Part shown: positions 1 through 7,872 of the stretch, piece after piece
Position numbering within the stretch: position 1 is the stretch's first letter
Layout: each line of letters starts with the position of its first letter
Assembly (NCBI GenBank): GCA_947525005.1
Contig: CANNUY010000003.1
Location: 1-64,000 of the forward strand
Direction of reading: 5' to 3'
Origin: an uncultured Candidatus Melainabacteria bacterium
GTDB lineage: Bacteria > Cyanobacteriota > Vampirovibrionia > Gastranaerophilales > Gastranaerophilaceae
Length of the DNA stretch: 64,000 nucleotides
Program-made: the position numbers and the translations under genes
Notes under the pieces: generated by a model
What the model was told of the DNA's origin: nothing
Seen by the model: only the letters and a program-made list of their open reading frames with translations
Databases searched by the model: none

Positions 1-129
1 GAATATGGTCTTGGTTTACAACGCAGATGGGGTGAAAGATTTACAGGCTTTGGACAAGCAATGATAAGAAACGGTGGCAGAAACGGTGTGATGCTTTCAT
101 TCGGATTCAAATGGCTGATAGGTAGATAA
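1..129 (+). CDS. C-terminal end of an outer-membrane beta-barrel (autotransporter/porin-like) protein, partial
   Basis: The first frame is open from base 1 to a TAA at 127-129 and gives 42 residues, so the gene begins outside the window. The fragment is rich in Gly, Arg and aromatic residues, with alternating hydrophobic and polar positions. It ends in a strand-like segment (MLSFGFKWLIGR). That pattern is typical of the last strands of an outer-membrane beta-barrel such as an autotransporter translocator or a porin. The function cannot be settled from so short a piece. It belongs to the host chromosome and lies upstream of tRNA-His in the same direction. Confidence 0.5.
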   Translation, partial: EYGLGLQRRWGERFTGFGQAMIRNGGRNGVMLSFGFKWLIGR

Positions 130-140
130 CCAATGTTAAA

Positions 141-272
141 GAGACCCTGAAACGAGTTCAAGGTGACTTAATATAAACAGTCATTCCTAACTTGTTTCGG
201 AATCCCTGCGAACATAAAAAGACTTTTTCTGGATTACCACATCACTCACGTTGTTCGTTCCTCGTAATGACG
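141..272. repeat. Dispersed palindromic intergenic repeat, copy 1
   Basis: The stretch holds pieces that look like a chromosome-wide intergenic repeat. One is gaaacgagttcaaggtgac (149-167). A related inverted piece at 180-210 contains gtcattcctaacttgtttcg. A third, from 231 to 272, begins ggattaccac and ends cgtaatgacg. Related pieces occur at 47699-47765 and 52845-52923, always between host genes. Bases 130-355 otherwise show no gene. Confidence 0.55.
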
Positions 273-355
273 TGTAAAACAATAGTTCGTTGGGGCTTCT
301 ATCCAACTGAAAAATTACAAATATATAAATCATTAAAATAAATTATACAAAATAC

Positions 356-383
356 TTGTATAAATTTATGTATTTGATATAAT
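356..383 (+). promoter_or_regulatory. Promoter of tRNA-His
   Basis: A TTGTAT -35-like box (356-361) and a perfect TATAAT (378-383) are separated by 16 bp. They end 9 bases before the tRNA, so a transcript would start at or very near the mature 5' end. Confidence 0.65.
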
Positions 384-392
384 AGAATCAAT

Positions 393-469
393 GGCGGGTG
401 TCGTCAAGTGGTTAAGACCTCGGATTGTGGTTCCGATATGCGTGGGTTCGAATCCCATCTCCCGCCCCA
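393..469 (+). tRNA. tRNA-His (anticodon GTG), prophage integration target
   Basis: The cloverleaf can be drawn by eye. The anticodon stem tcgga/tccga encloses loop ttgtggt (anticodon GTG). The T-arm is gtggg-ttcgaat-cccat. The acceptor stem starts with the extra G-1 typical of tRNA-His, pairing with C73, and CCA is encoded (467-469). One acceptor pair is a T-T mismatch (399/460). The 3' part, from 456 on, is the left attachment core of the prophage, so the gene remains complete after integration. The recombinase gene runs antisense into it. Confidence 0.93.
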
Positions 470-1944
470 TTTTTAACATTTTTCCAGTATTTCATCTTGT
501 AGAATACTGGAAATAATTCTATTTGAAGGGTTTCGCCGTTATAAGTTAGGGTTCGGACGCATGTTTGAACTATTTCTCTTTTTATCTCTGGTGTAGCTAA
601 TCTAAACAGTTCAGGCAACTGGTTGCAAAATGCCATTATTAGGTTCAAGCGGTTGTATAGAACTTTGCTTTTTTGGTTGCGTTCTTCTAATTTCATCTCT
701 AGTTGATTGAGTTCGGAAGCCCAATCTGCCATGAGCTTATTCCAATCATTCTCATCCATGCCATAAGGTAAATTGCCATCAAGTTTATCTGAATAACTTT
801 TTTTAATTCTTGTTTTGATTTGTTCAATTTTCTTCTGCATTTCAATAGGACTTTCGAGACTATTCTCATAATCTTTAATAGCCTGCAATAACTCTCTCGC
901 TTCGTCTTTTATTAGTTCAATTTCTTTTGGTGGGATATAAATATCATCAAGCATATCAATAAAAACTTTGTCTAATTCTTCTTGTTTAATAGCTTTACAT
1001 CCACACTTACATCTATAATAAATATACTCGCCTGAATTATGTGCTCCACGTTTCATTTCTGCTGATAGCTTATGTTCACCACAGCAAGCACACTTAATCA
1101 TATTAGTATATGGAAAATAAATATTGTGTGTTTTGGGTTTCTTCCAACCAAACATACTCTGAACTTGGTAAAATAATTCTTTAGAAATTATTGGTTCATG
1201 TTTGCCTTCATAATAATTTCCTTTATATTTTATTTTACCGATATAAAAACTATTTTTAAGCATCCATTCAAATTTTCTTGGTGGAAATTTTTCACCAGTT
1301 TTTGGATGTCTGAAACCATCAAGATATAAAGTATCACCTAATCTTTTTAAAGAATAGTTGCCTGTTGCATATAATTCAAAAGCTCTCTTTATAAATGGTG
1401 CTTTTTCTTCATCAACAATAACGATTTTTCTTTCATCAGGTAGAGTATAATTTTTATAGCCAATAGGTGCTTTACATGGAATTATACCTTCTCTTGCTTT
1501 CTGTTCCATTCCCATTGCTGTTCTTTGAGAAATTTTCCTTCTTTCATATAAAGCAGTTCCTTTTGTAATCCATCTTAGAAGCTCACCTTCCGGACTATCT
1601 TCATTACATTCTGTTGCTGATAACGGTGCAACTTTGCACTCATCAAAAAATCTTCCTAATACGGCATAATCATATTCCGTACCTCTTGATATTCTTTCCC
1701 ATTTCCAAAATACAACTGCATCAACTTCTGCTGCATGTTCTCTTACCCAACTCATTAAGTTTTGCAGTTGCGGTCGGTTGAGGTCTTTTGCACTAATTCC
1801 TTCTTCTCTAAAAACATTTATAACTTCATATCCTAATGATGCAGCAAAATCTCTATCAATTCTTTCCTGTCCGTCAAGAGAATATCCTTTGGTTTGTTCC
1901 TCTGTTGAAACACGAGTATATATAACACATTTCTTTCTCGGCAT
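412..1944 (-). CDS. Large serine recombinase (phage integrase)
   Basis: A site-specific recombinase of about 510 residues. The N-terminal resolvase domain begins CVIYTRVSTEEQ and contains the nucleophile serine (in YTRVST) and an SRGTEYDYAVLGR stretch. A recombinase domain follows (about residues 160-270), then a zinc-ribbon segment with CACCG and a CKCGC pair (about 300-330), then a coiled coil, as in phiC31-like large serine integrases. I place the start at the ATG at 1944, which has an AGGGTG ribosome site. A GTG two codons upstream is the alternative. The last residues (GAGDGIRTHAYRNHNPRS) are read antisense through tRNA-His, so the integrated C-terminus is partly host-encoded. After excision the frame would end differently (see findings). 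Confidence 0.93.
   Translation of the reverse strand: MPRKKCVIYTRVSTEEQTKGYSLDGQERIDRDFAASLGYEVINVFREEGISAKDLNRPQLQNLMSWVREHAAEVDAVVFWKWERISRGTEYDYAVLGRFFDECKVAPLSATECNEDSPEGELLRWITKGTALYERRKISQRTAMGMEQKAREGIIPCKAPIGYKNYTLPDERKIVIVDEEKAPFIKRAFELYATGNYSLKRLGDTLYLDGFRHPKTGEKFPPRKFEWMLKNSFYIGKIKYKGNYYEGKHEPIISKELFYQVQSMFGWKKPKTHNIYFPYTNMIKCACCGEHKLSAEMKRGAHNSGEYIYYRCKCGCKAIKQEELDKVFIDMLDDIYIPPKEIELIKDEARELLQAIKDYENSLESPIEMQKKIEQIKTRIKKSYSDKLDGNLPYGMDENDWNKLMADWASELNQLEMKLEERNQKSKVLYNRLNLIMAFCNQLPELFRLATPEIKREIVQTCVRTLTYNGETLQIELFPVFYKMKYWKNVKNGAGDGIRTHAYRNHNPRS
456..476. repeat. Left attachment core (attL) of the prophage
   Basis: The 21 bases from the T-arm end of tRNA-His through the CCA and T-run recur exactly at 41534-41554. 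The bases just outside differ on both sides (c versus t before, c versus a after). Exact direct repeats at a tRNA 3' end that bracket a phage genome next to the integrase are the standard sign of an attachment site. Confidence 0.88.
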
Positions 1945-1994
1945 AATCACCCTATTTTAAATTAAATTAACTTAAAGTAATTATACATAAAAAA

Positions 1995-2153
1995 TTAATC
2001 ATAACAATCTAACTTGATATTTGTTTCAGGGTTTAGGCATATTTCTTTAAAACCTACTTGTGCAAATAAGGTTACAAATTTAATTAATCTGATGCGATTT
2101 TCTTCTTCTGAAATATCTTCTCTCGGTTTTATATACTCAACTTTCAATGCCAT
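1995..2153 (-). CDS. Small phage protein, 52 residues, unknown function
   Basis: The ATG at 2153 overlaps the TGA of the upstream methyltransferase-like gene (TGATG), which suggests translational coupling. The 52-residue product (MALKVEYIKPRED...) is charged at the N-terminus and ends in DCYD. I recognise no domain. It is the last gene of the leftward early operon before the integrase. Confidence 0.5.
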   Translation of the reverse strand: MALKVEYIKPREDISEEENRIRLIKFVTLFAQVGFKEICLNPETNIKLDCYD

Positions 2154-2689
2154 CAGAATAAGCTCCCCTGATTGATGCTATTGAAATTTCTTATTTCAAT
2201 TCTGCTTGGCAAAAAATCTCTGCAAAAATATGCAGAAGAAAAGTTGATTGCTTTATCTGTGTTTTGATTTTTAAATTCCATTCGATCTTCAAACATTAAA
2301 AGCTGCATACCAATATTTTTAAATAAGAGTTTCGGTGCTCGGTCGTTCAACCATGTTAAAGTCATGAGCAGGCAGAAAGGTTTATTAAAGCTGATTGCTC
2401 GTTTAAAAATTTCTGCCTTCCCTGTGAATGGTGGGTTTGAGATTATAACATCCCATTTTTCAGGTTCGTATAGGTAAAAATCTTGTCCTGTTGAAATATG
2501 AGAATTAACTACATTGTAACCATATTCTCTGAATACTTTTACAAATTCGCTTTCTTCCGTATCAAAAGGACACCATATTATTTTGTCTTTGAATTGTGGA
2601 AGAAATTCAAGCAATGGTTCAACTGCGTATCTGTGAGTATAGCATTCATCATTTTTACCTTTGGATGTGAATAAAAACTCGTTAGTCAT
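2153..2689 (-). CDS. Phage DNA adenine-methyltransferase-like protein
   Basis: A product of about 178 residues with the motif DVIISNPPFTGKAEIF in the middle. NPPF matches the catalytic (D/N)PP(Y/F) motif of amino-methyltransferases of adenine. The upstream WCPFDTEESEFVKVF stretch is typical of a small phage family usually annotated as adenine-specific methyltransferase. No clear glycine-rich cofactor motif is visible in the usual form, so activity is inferred. I chose the ATG at 2689, which has AAAGG nine bases upstream; another ATG lies at 2698. It may protect phage DNA from restriction or mark it for regulation. The gene overlaps its upstream neighbour by a few bases. Confidence 0.65.
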   Translation of the reverse strand: MTNEFLFTSKGKNDECYTHRYAVEPLLEFLPQFKDKIIWCPFDTEESEFVKVFREYGYNVVNSHISTGQDFYLYEPEKWDVIISNPPFTGKAEIFKRAISFNKPFCLLMTLTWLNDRAPKLLFKNIGMQLLMFEDRMEFKNQNTDKAINFSSAYFCRDFLPSRIEIRNFNSINQGSLF

Positions 2690-3116
2690 GAGCGACATCC
2701 TTTAATAGTTCAGGGTTTTCGTAAATGCTGCCGATAATCTCTAAGTCTTCTTCTGTATTGATGTTATCAGTTAGTGGGCATTCGTCTGATTTACTTCTGT
2801 ACTCATACATTGCTAAATCTTCGTCATAATGCACACTCCCATTTTCGCCAGAATAACATTCTGGACATTTATGCACCCCGTCTGAACAATATTCAGCAGG
2901 ACAAAAATATTTTACAATATCCCCTTCATAAATAAGTTTGCCGTTTTTGTCTTTTAAGCCTGTGCATTGTATTAAATAACCCTTATATATTTGTTTTTTT
3001 ATAACAGGTTTGTAATCAACCGTTACTGTTGGTTCGCCAACAAAACATATATTTTTAACGTCATACATTTTTTTATTTTCAACGTCAAAAAATCTATACT
3101 TAAATCTATCTTGCAT
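2682..3116 (-). CDS. YopX-like phage protein
   Basis: A product of about 144 residues with the layout of the YopX family. It begins MQDRFKYRFFDVENKKMYDV, has GLKDKNGKLIYEGDIVKYF in the middle and ends EIIGSIYENPELL. The YopX fold (known from Bacillus phage SPbeta) is common in phages of gut bacteria, and its biochemical role is unknown. The start at 3116 is supported by GGAG eight bases upstream; the longer open frame to 3191 lacks such support. It lies in the leftward early operon. Confidence 0.78.
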   Translation of the reverse strand: MQDRFKYRFFDVENKKMYDVKNICFVGEPTVTVDYKPVIKKQIYKGYLIQCTGLKDKNGKLIYEGDIVKYFCPAEYCSDGVHKCPECYSGENGSVHYDEDLAMYEYRSKSDECPLTDNINTEEDLEIIGSIYENPELLKDVAHD

Positions 3117-3127
3117 TAGTTCTTCTC

Positions 3128-4216
3128 CTATACAGTTTCTGTTCCGTAAACTCCACGTTTGACACGTTCGGTAGTTCTTTTGTTCAGCCACATAAGAGCA
3201 TGATTGATATTATTTATTGCAAGTGTATTTTCTTGGCAAGCGTATTTACTTGTGTTAAATCTTTCAAGACAATCTCTTGCAATAATCAAAAGATGTTCTG
3301 TAAAAATTCCGTTATGTCCAAATTCTGCAAAGTTGCCATTTTGCAAATTAATTCTTCCTAAAAGTTCTGAAGTTTTTGAATCAGGTTCATAATTTATAAT
3401 AAATTCGTGGTAGGAATTATTATTTGGACTAGGTTCATCTACTGCATAAATAGCGGTACAACCTTTGCTTTCTCCGTAAATAAATTTCTTTTCTTTTTGA
3501 TTTGGTTCATTGGTATTCATTGTTTTGTACTCCTTTGCTTGATTGATAATTTCTGAAATTGTTAAGCAATTTGCTTGTTCTAAATGATAACCCTCTAACA
3601 ATTCAACATTTTCTTTTGCTAGTTTCTCAATCTCATCAAGTGCTTGTTTATACTTTTCTGAAATTTTACATATTTCTGTACTTTCAATAGAGATGTCCTT
3701 AATACTTATTCTGCATCCTCTAAGTTCTTCTTCTAGGTTCTTGCACTCTTGTTTGAGTTTTGCGTTTTCTTCCTGAAGTTGTTTTTCAAAATTTTTGTTT
3801 TCTTGTTCTTGTTCTTCTTGACATCTTTCACAATTATCTCTATAAGCTAAAATAACTGATGAAGCAAAATAGTTTGTTTTGCTTAAAGTTCCGCCTGTTA
3901 TTTCATGGTAAATTTTTGGAATTTGTTGTAAAAAGAAATAATAATCCGCAAGTTCCTTATAAGCATTTTCTTTATTAAATGGATAATCTTTATCAAATAC
4001 TCCATCCCAAAATTCATCACTTTCCTGTTCGTTTGCTTTTCTCATTTTTAACTCTTGTTTGAGTTTTGCGTTTTCTTCCTGAAGTTGTTTATTAAAGGCT
4101 TCATTGAATGGATAAGTGGGTTTGTTTTCAAGCTCTTTAATTCTTGCTCGCATAAATTCATGTTCTTCTTCGATTTCTTTATTGATAATATCGTCATGCG
4201 TTGTTTCGTTTGTCAT
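3128..4216 (-). CDS. Coiled-coil early phage protein with a conserved C-terminal phage domain
   Basis: A 362-residue protein. The first 230 residues are largely coiled coil, and the phrase KQLQEENAKLKQE occurs twice (about residues 43 and 144), which suggests an internal duplication. The C-terminal part, from about 250, contains an NGxxxEHLL helix and a QENTLAINNINHALMWLNKRTTERVKRGVYGT helix. The pattern ENxxAIxxIxxAxxWLxxRTxxRxxRGVxGT occurs at the C-terminus of many uncharacterised phage proteins. I do not know its function and assign none. It sits in the early operon, where host-takeover or anti-defence functions would be plausible. Confidence 0.6.
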   Translation of the reverse strand: MTNETTHDDIINKEIEEEHEFMRARIKELENKPTYPFNEAFNKQLQEENAKLKQELKMRKANEQESDEFWDGVFDKDYPFNKENAYKELADYYFFLQQIPKIYHEITGGTLSKTNYFASSVILAYRDNCERCQEEQEQENKNFEKQLQEENAKLKQECKNLEEELRGCRISIKDISIESTEICKISEKYKQALDEIEKLAKENVELLEGYHLEQANCLTISEIINQAKEYKTMNTNEPNQKEKKFIYGESKGCTAIYAVDEPSPNNNSYHEFIINYEPDSKTSELLGRINLQNGNFAEFGHNGIFTEHLLIIARDCLERFNTSKYACQENTLAINNINHALMWLNKRTTERVKRGVYGTETV

Positions 4217-4230
4217 TTGGATAACTCCTT

Positions 4231-4422
4231 TTAATTTTTACTTGGTGTCTTTTCTTTTGTTTTACTTAAAAAGATTGCTTCTATTGTTGGCAAGTCTGTT
4301 ATGCTTACTGTGTCGCATACTACTCCCATAAAGGTATATGCTGCATCAGAATTTCTTATGAGTTGATTAGCCATTTTGGTAAAAAATTGCTCTCTCATTG
4401 TTAAGTGGTTATTTTCAAACAT
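4231..4422 (-). CDS. Small phage protein, 63 residues, unknown function
   Basis: It starts at MFENNHLTMREQFFTKM, with GGAGCTGATA just before the ATG at 4422. The product is probably a short helical protein. No motif is recognised. It fits tightly between neighbours of the leftward early operon, which supports it being a real gene. Confidence 0.5.
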   Translation of the reverse strand: MFENNHLTMREQFFTKMANQLIRNSDAAYTFMGVVCDTVSITDLPTIEAIFLSKTKEKTPSKN

Positions 4423-4424
4423 TA

Positions 4425-4784
4425 TCAGCTCCAATATTCGTTTTTGATAATGCAAGCAAATTCTTTTATTTTTAGTGGATGCTCATATATTTCTTCTTCA
4501 ATTTCAACTGATAAAACACTTAGAGTATCTTCTAAAAAATTCTTGTTTCTGCTTTTGATATGAAGATTAAAATATTTATGAAATTTGAAAACTAAGTCCA
4601 TCAACTGGATAAAATTTTCAGGTATTGAAAAATCTATGTAATCAATATTTAATAGTTCGCATATTATTCTTGAAGTTTCGTGTGTCATTTCGTCTTTCCT
4701 TTCAAAAGCTAATGCAAGAAGTGGGGCTAAGATTAGAAATAATAGAACTGCCGCACTTAAATTTGTTAGTATTGTTCTTAGCAT
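4425..4784 (-). CDS. Small membrane-anchored phage protein
   Basis: The ATG at 4784 shares a base with the TAA of the dUTPase gene (TAATG), which implies translational coupling. Residues 5-27 (ILTNLSAAVLLFLILAPLLALAF) form a clear membrane helix. The rest is a soluble, acidic, helical region of about 90 residues. A start at an internal ATG (4688, MTHETSR) with its own GGAAAG site would remove the helix, so both forms are possible. No family is recognised. The gene follows a dUTPase that also carries predicted membrane helices. Confidence 0.5.
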   Translation of the reverse strand: MLRTILTNLSAAVLLFLILAPLLALAFERKDEMTHETSRIICELLNIDYIDFSIPENFIQLMDLVFKFHKYFNLHIKSRNKNFLEDTLSVLSVEIEEEIYEHPLKIKEFACIIKNEYWS

Positions 4785-5545
4785 TATTCACCTGTGCTTC
4801 CTACTCCACCACCTCTATCACCTGTTCTAAAATCTTCATTATCTTCAACAAGATTTAAGTTTACTTGAGGTCGTTGAATTATCATGAATTGTGCAATTCT
4901 TTGTCCATCTTTTAAGCAAATTGTTTCTGTGCCAAAATTTGTTATTGCAAGTTTGACTTCATCTCGATAACCTGCATCAATAATTCCAGTTGTATTTGTT
5001 AGCATACAATGCAACTTAAAACCGGTTGAACTTCTTGGATAAATTAACATTGCATAATCTTGTGGAATAGAAACTTTAATACCTGTTGAAAATACTTGCG
5101 TTTCATTTGGTTTTAAAAAATAGCAGTCGGTTTTGATTTCTTTTTCTTTATCTTCAATTTGAATTTTAATTTTTAGATCCATGCAAGCATCAGTTAAGTT
5201 TGCGTATCTTGGCATATATTTTTCATCTTCGCAAACAATATCAAGTGCTATATTAGGATTTGAAGTAACTTTTCTGATTAACTCTTTTGAATATTCCAAC
5301 ATGTCGCTTGAAACGTCTGTTAGTAAATCAACAGCTCTTGATAATACGGTAGCACTTCTTGTTGTTCTATTTAAAACTATATCAATGAAGTATGTTATAA
5401 AATATATGCTGACTAATAACATTACAGAATTTGTGGATAACATCATCCATTGATGCTTTACAACATTTGAGCACATTGCTAAAATAAGTATTCCTGCATT
5501 TATTGAAAATAATAATGCCATTGCTAATTCTCTTTTAATCTTCAT
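4784..5545 (-). CDS. dUTPase with an N-terminal two-helix membrane extension
   Basis: Trimeric-type dUTP diphosphatases hydrolyse dUTP to dUMP and keep uracil out of DNA. All five motifs are visible: DACMDL (119-124), PRSSTG (170-175), GIIDAGYRDE (187-196), DGQRIAQ (213-219) and RTGDRGGGVGSTG (240-252). The catalytic domain covers about residues 98-253. The preceding 97 residues are unusual, with two predicted membrane helices (about 8-27 and 38-58) and then a short amphipathic stretch, whereas classical dUTPases are soluble and about 150 residues long. The frame is continuous and overlaps the upstream gene by 11 bases. An internal start at Met82 could make a soluble form. Confidence 0.9.
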   Translation of the reverse strand: MKIKRELAMALLFSINAGILILAMCSNVVKHQWMMLSTNSVMLLVSIYFITYFIDIVLNRTTRSATVLSRAVDLLTDVSSDMLEYSKELIRKVTSNPNIALDIVCEDEKYMPRYANLTDACMDLKIKIQIEDKEKEIKTDCYFLKPNETQVFSTGIKVSIPQDYAMLIYPRSSTGFKLHCMLTNTTGIIDAGYRDEVKLAITNFGTETICLKDGQRIAQFMIIQRPQVNLNLVEDNEDFRTGDRGGGVGSTGE

Positions 5546-5855
5546 TTATTTGATACCTTTCCTTGATTGTTTTTAATTGTTTCTTTAAAGTTTCTACATC
5601 TTGTTCAAGCAACATATTGGCTTCTTCAAGTTTAATAAGATACTGGTTGTCTTTTTCCATTTGTTCTTTTTGCCATAAAACTTCTCGCTGTAAGCTCTGA
5701 TTTTGTTTCACGACTAAATTATATTGAGTTACAGCTTCTCTTAAAGGCTTGCAATCTTCTTGAATATCACAATAATTAGGTTTTGTTCCTACAAAATTGT
5801 TTGCCCCTGACAAGATATTTTCTCTCATTTTGTTTATTGTTTTTTGGTTGCTCAT
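5535..5855 (-). CDS. Coiled-coil phage protein, 106 residues
   Basis: The product is almost entirely helical, with a long heptad-rich stretch from about residue 45 to the end (QNQSLQREVLWQKEQMEK and following). No enzymatic motif is seen. Its 3' end overlaps the start of the dUTPase gene by 11 bases, and an AAAGGAG site precedes the ATG. It could be a scaffold or partner for a neighbouring early protein, but this is only a guess from the coiled coil. Confidence 0.55.
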   Translation of the reverse strand: MSNQKTINKMRENILSGANNFVGTKPNYCDIQEDCKPLREAVTQYNLVVKQNQSLQREVLWQKEQMEKDNQYLIKLEEANMLLEQDVETLKKQLKTIKERYQINED

Positions 5856-5873
5856 TGTTTGCTCCTTTTAGGT

Positions 5874-5895
5874 ATCAGGGGCAGAAGCCCCTGAT
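5874..5895. promoter_or_regulatory. Intercistronic hairpin in the early operon
   Basis: A perfect 9-bp stem (atcaggggc/gcccctgat) with an agaa loop lies between the DUF2303 gene and the coiled-coil gene. It lacks a T-run, so it is more likely an RNA stability or processing element than a terminator. Confidence 0.5.
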
Positions 5896-5902
5896 TAATA
5901 AA

Positions 5903-6709
5903 TTAAAAATCACTTAATACGAGTAGATTTGAATAATCTTTTGTTTCAGCTATTACAAATTTCGCTTCATCTATAATTGCTTGTTCTTCAATATTTTCAA
6001 ATAAAGGACATAGCACTTGTATTCTTAGTGCATCATCTTCATTTCTGAAAAAGAGCAAATCGAAAGGTATTACATAAGCCATATCGCCTGCTTTTGCAAA
6101 AGGAACATCTACCGCAAAACCACTTGGAAAATGTTCTTCACCATCACAACCATCTTCAAGTTTATAAGAACAAGTATAGCCTTCCTCTTGTCCGTTTTCA
6201 GTTATTATTGGGTTAGAGGTTAAAACAGATTTTCCAACAAGTCTTAATAAAGAAAATCTTTTAAAGAGTTCTTTAAAATCAGGAATACTCGGAGAAAGAG
6301 CTTGAACGAATTGTAAAAATGATCTATGGTCATAAACCTTATTAATTCCGTTTCTAACTAAATTCCATTGTTGAGAGTTTAATCTTTCAAATACAATTTT
6401 TTCCTCGCCAAAATCATCATCAGGTATAAAATAACCACCATTAAGATTTACTTTAACAGTTGCGTTTTTACCTTCTTCATTTTCTCGTCTTGATAATTCT
6501 TCTTTTATGATTTCAACGAATGCTTTAACACTTCTAACCTGTTTATCACTAGGTCTTGATGTGTGCAATTCATACTCTGCTCTGTTGTCATTATAAAGCA
6601 TTGTTTGTTTTTTTGAAGAATATCTGCCATAGATAGTTGCATCTATCAATTCAGGTCTTTTGTTATCTTTTAGTACATCAATAACTTCTTTTACTAATGT
6701 TGTTTCCAT
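5903..6709 (-). CDS. DUF2303 (YfdQ-like) phage protein
   Basis: A 268-residue product matching the layout of the DUF2303/YfdQ family of prophage proteins. It has an N-terminal METTLVKEVIDVLKDN helix, a central FIPDDDFGEE and NSQQWNLVRNG region with a DHRSFLQFVQ helix, and a C-terminal beta-rich half ending with VIAETKDYSNLLVL. The family is common next to recombination and single-strand-binding genes in temperate phages, but its activity is unknown. That context also holds here, with SSB a few genes downstream. Confidence 0.75.
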   Translation of the reverse strand: METTLVKEVIDVLKDNKRPELIDATIYGRYSSKKQTMLYNDNRAEYELHTSRPSDKQVRSVKAFVEIIKEELSRRENEEGKNATVKVNLNGGYFIPDDDFGEEKIVFERLNSQQWNLVRNGINKVYDHRSFLQFVQALSPSIPDFKELFKRFSLLRLVGKSVLTSNPIITENGQEEGYTCSYKLEDGCDGEEHFPSGFAVDVPFAKAGDMAYVIPFDLLFFRNEDDALRIQVLCPLFENIEEQAIIDEAKFVIAETKDYSNLLVLSDF

Positions 6710-6737
6710 TGTTTTATTTTGCTCCTTATCTTATCTA

Positions 6738-7118
6738 CTAATCATTTTGTGCTGCTGCATCTTTGCCTGAAAAATTTTTGACATTTGAATTTTGCGTTTC
6801 AAATAATCTAAGTTGATCAGGATCATCTAAATACATTCCACCAGTTCTGCTATCACGATAGAATGAGTTAGCTTGGCAGCCTTTTGGAATTGTCTTTTTA
6901 ACTTCTGCAAAAACATTAACTGCATTTTTGTTTTTCTTGTCGCATTGGAATTTGATTTGTATTGTCAATGAACCATCACGACCATATTCTGCAACTTTTT
7001 TTGAAACTTCTGAAAAAACTTTTTCAATGCAATCTTCAAATTTTCGCACTCGGTCATCATCATCAATTACACGCATAACTGATAACATATCCATAAATTT
7101 CAGTTTTTCATTTGACAT
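6738..7118 (-). CDS. Conserved early phage protein, 126 residues, unknown
   Basis: It contains a beta-rich core with GRDGSLTIQIKFQCDKKNKNAVNVFAEVKKTIP, followed by SFYRDSRTGGMYLDDPDQLRLF. The pattern resembles small phage proteins encoded beside DUF2303 proteins, but I cannot name the family. The start overlaps the upstream gene's end by 11 bases, and a GGAAAG site precedes the ATG. Confidence 0.5.
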   Translation of the reverse strand: MSNEKLKFMDMLSVMRVIDDDDRVRKFEDCIEKVFSEVSKKVAEYGRDGSLTIQIKFQCDKKNKNAVNVFAEVKKTIPKGCQANSFYRDSRTGGMYLDDPDQLRLFETQNSNVKNFSGKDAAAQND

Positions 7119-7353
7119 TTTCTTTTCCTTTCTCCAATTCTATTGGTCTAAATATTGTGTTTATTTGGTTTTGCCCTTTGATAATGTAGAAATAGCTTTT
7201 GTCGGAAAATAAAAAATTGTTGCTCTGACATCCACAAGTATTACATTGGTAAGGGTCTGGAACTAAGCTATTACATTTTGAACAGATAAAAATTTTACTT
7301 GGAAATTTTTCATTAAAATCTCGTATCGTTTCAAATTCATCAACATCATTCAT
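7108..7353 (-). CDS. Small zinc-ribbon phage protein
   Basis: An 81-residue protein with two CxxC knuckles, CSKC and CNTC (followed by GC), about 13 residues apart in the first half. This spacing fits a zinc ribbon that may bind nucleic acid or protein. The C-terminal half has no motif. It overlaps the next gene and belongs to the early operon. Confidence 0.55.
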   Translation of the reverse strand: MNDVDEFETIRDFNEKFPSKIFICSKCNSLVPDPYQCNTCGCQSNNFLFSDKSYFYIIKGQNQINTIFRPIELEKGKENVK

Positions 7354-7373
7354 TTTTTTTCTTTCTTACATTC

Positions 7374-7475
7374 AGCTTTTCGCTTTCTCTCATTGATTAA
7401 TTCAACAAGATATTCAAAAAGGTAGGTTAGTTCACTCATGGTTAATTTTTCTAATTCAGCTAAAATATTGTTCAT
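7374..7475 (-). CDS. Possible 33-residue helical peptide
   Basis: A short frame (MNNILAELEKLTMSELTYL...) has an AGAGG site five bases before its ATG and fills the otherwise empty gap between the SSB and zinc-ribbon genes. Its amphipathic helical composition is plausible for a small phage protein. Nothing else supports it. Confidence 0.35.
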
Positions 7476-7487
7476 TGATACCTCTTG

Positions 7488-7856
7488 TTACACATCTACA
7501 TATCGTTTTTCAAATTCGTCAAATTTTACAAAGTTATAATATCTGCCAATAAGAGAAATGTTTTCTACTTCTTTTGTAGAATTTTTAGGAATAAATTTAT
7601 CTATATTCAAATTTCCCTGAACTCGTATATAGTTTCCTTTTTTTACACTATCGGCAATTTCTTCTGCTGTTCTGTTTTGAGCTTCTGCTCCACAAATAAA
7701 AGTGATGAAAAAGTTGTTGTAAATAGGTTTTCCATCTTTATCTTTTCTGCCGGTATTACAGCCTAATGTGATTTTTGTGATGGTTGCTCCACTTTCGGTA
7801 TATTTACAATCTACCCAACCAACCCTGCCAACTAATTCAAAATAATTGTCTGCCAT
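7488..7856 (-). CDS. ssb: Single-stranded DNA-binding protein (OB fold)
   Basis: A 122-residue protein with the SSB layout. It starts YFELVGRVGWVDCKYTESGATITKITLG, then has the NNFFITFICGAEAQNRTAEEIADSVKKGNYIRVQGNL core, with the basic and aromatic positions expected of the OB fold. A long acidic tail is absent; the protein ends FEKRYVDV. It would coat single-stranded phage DNA during replication or recombination. It lies beside another OB-like small protein and the replication protein. Confidence 0.8.
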   Translation of the reverse strand: MADNYFELVGRVGWVDCKYTESGATITKITLGCNTGRKDKDGKPIYNNFFITFICGAEAQNRTAEEIADSVKKGNYIRVQGNLNIDKFIPKNSTKEVENISLIGRYYNFVKFDEFEKRYVDV

Positions 7857-7872
7857 ATTTTTCCTTTCCTGC

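Noticed and set aside
3128..4216. A named anti-defence (anti-CBASS or anti-Thoeris) protein
   Set aside because: The C-terminal motif is common in phage proteins, but I could not tie it to a proven anti-defence family from the sequence alone.
7485..7766. Plus-strand frame opposite the SSB gene
   Set aside because: It is hydrophobic low-complexity antisense of a clear SSB gene, as with the other opposite-strand frames over real genes in this AT-rich sequence.
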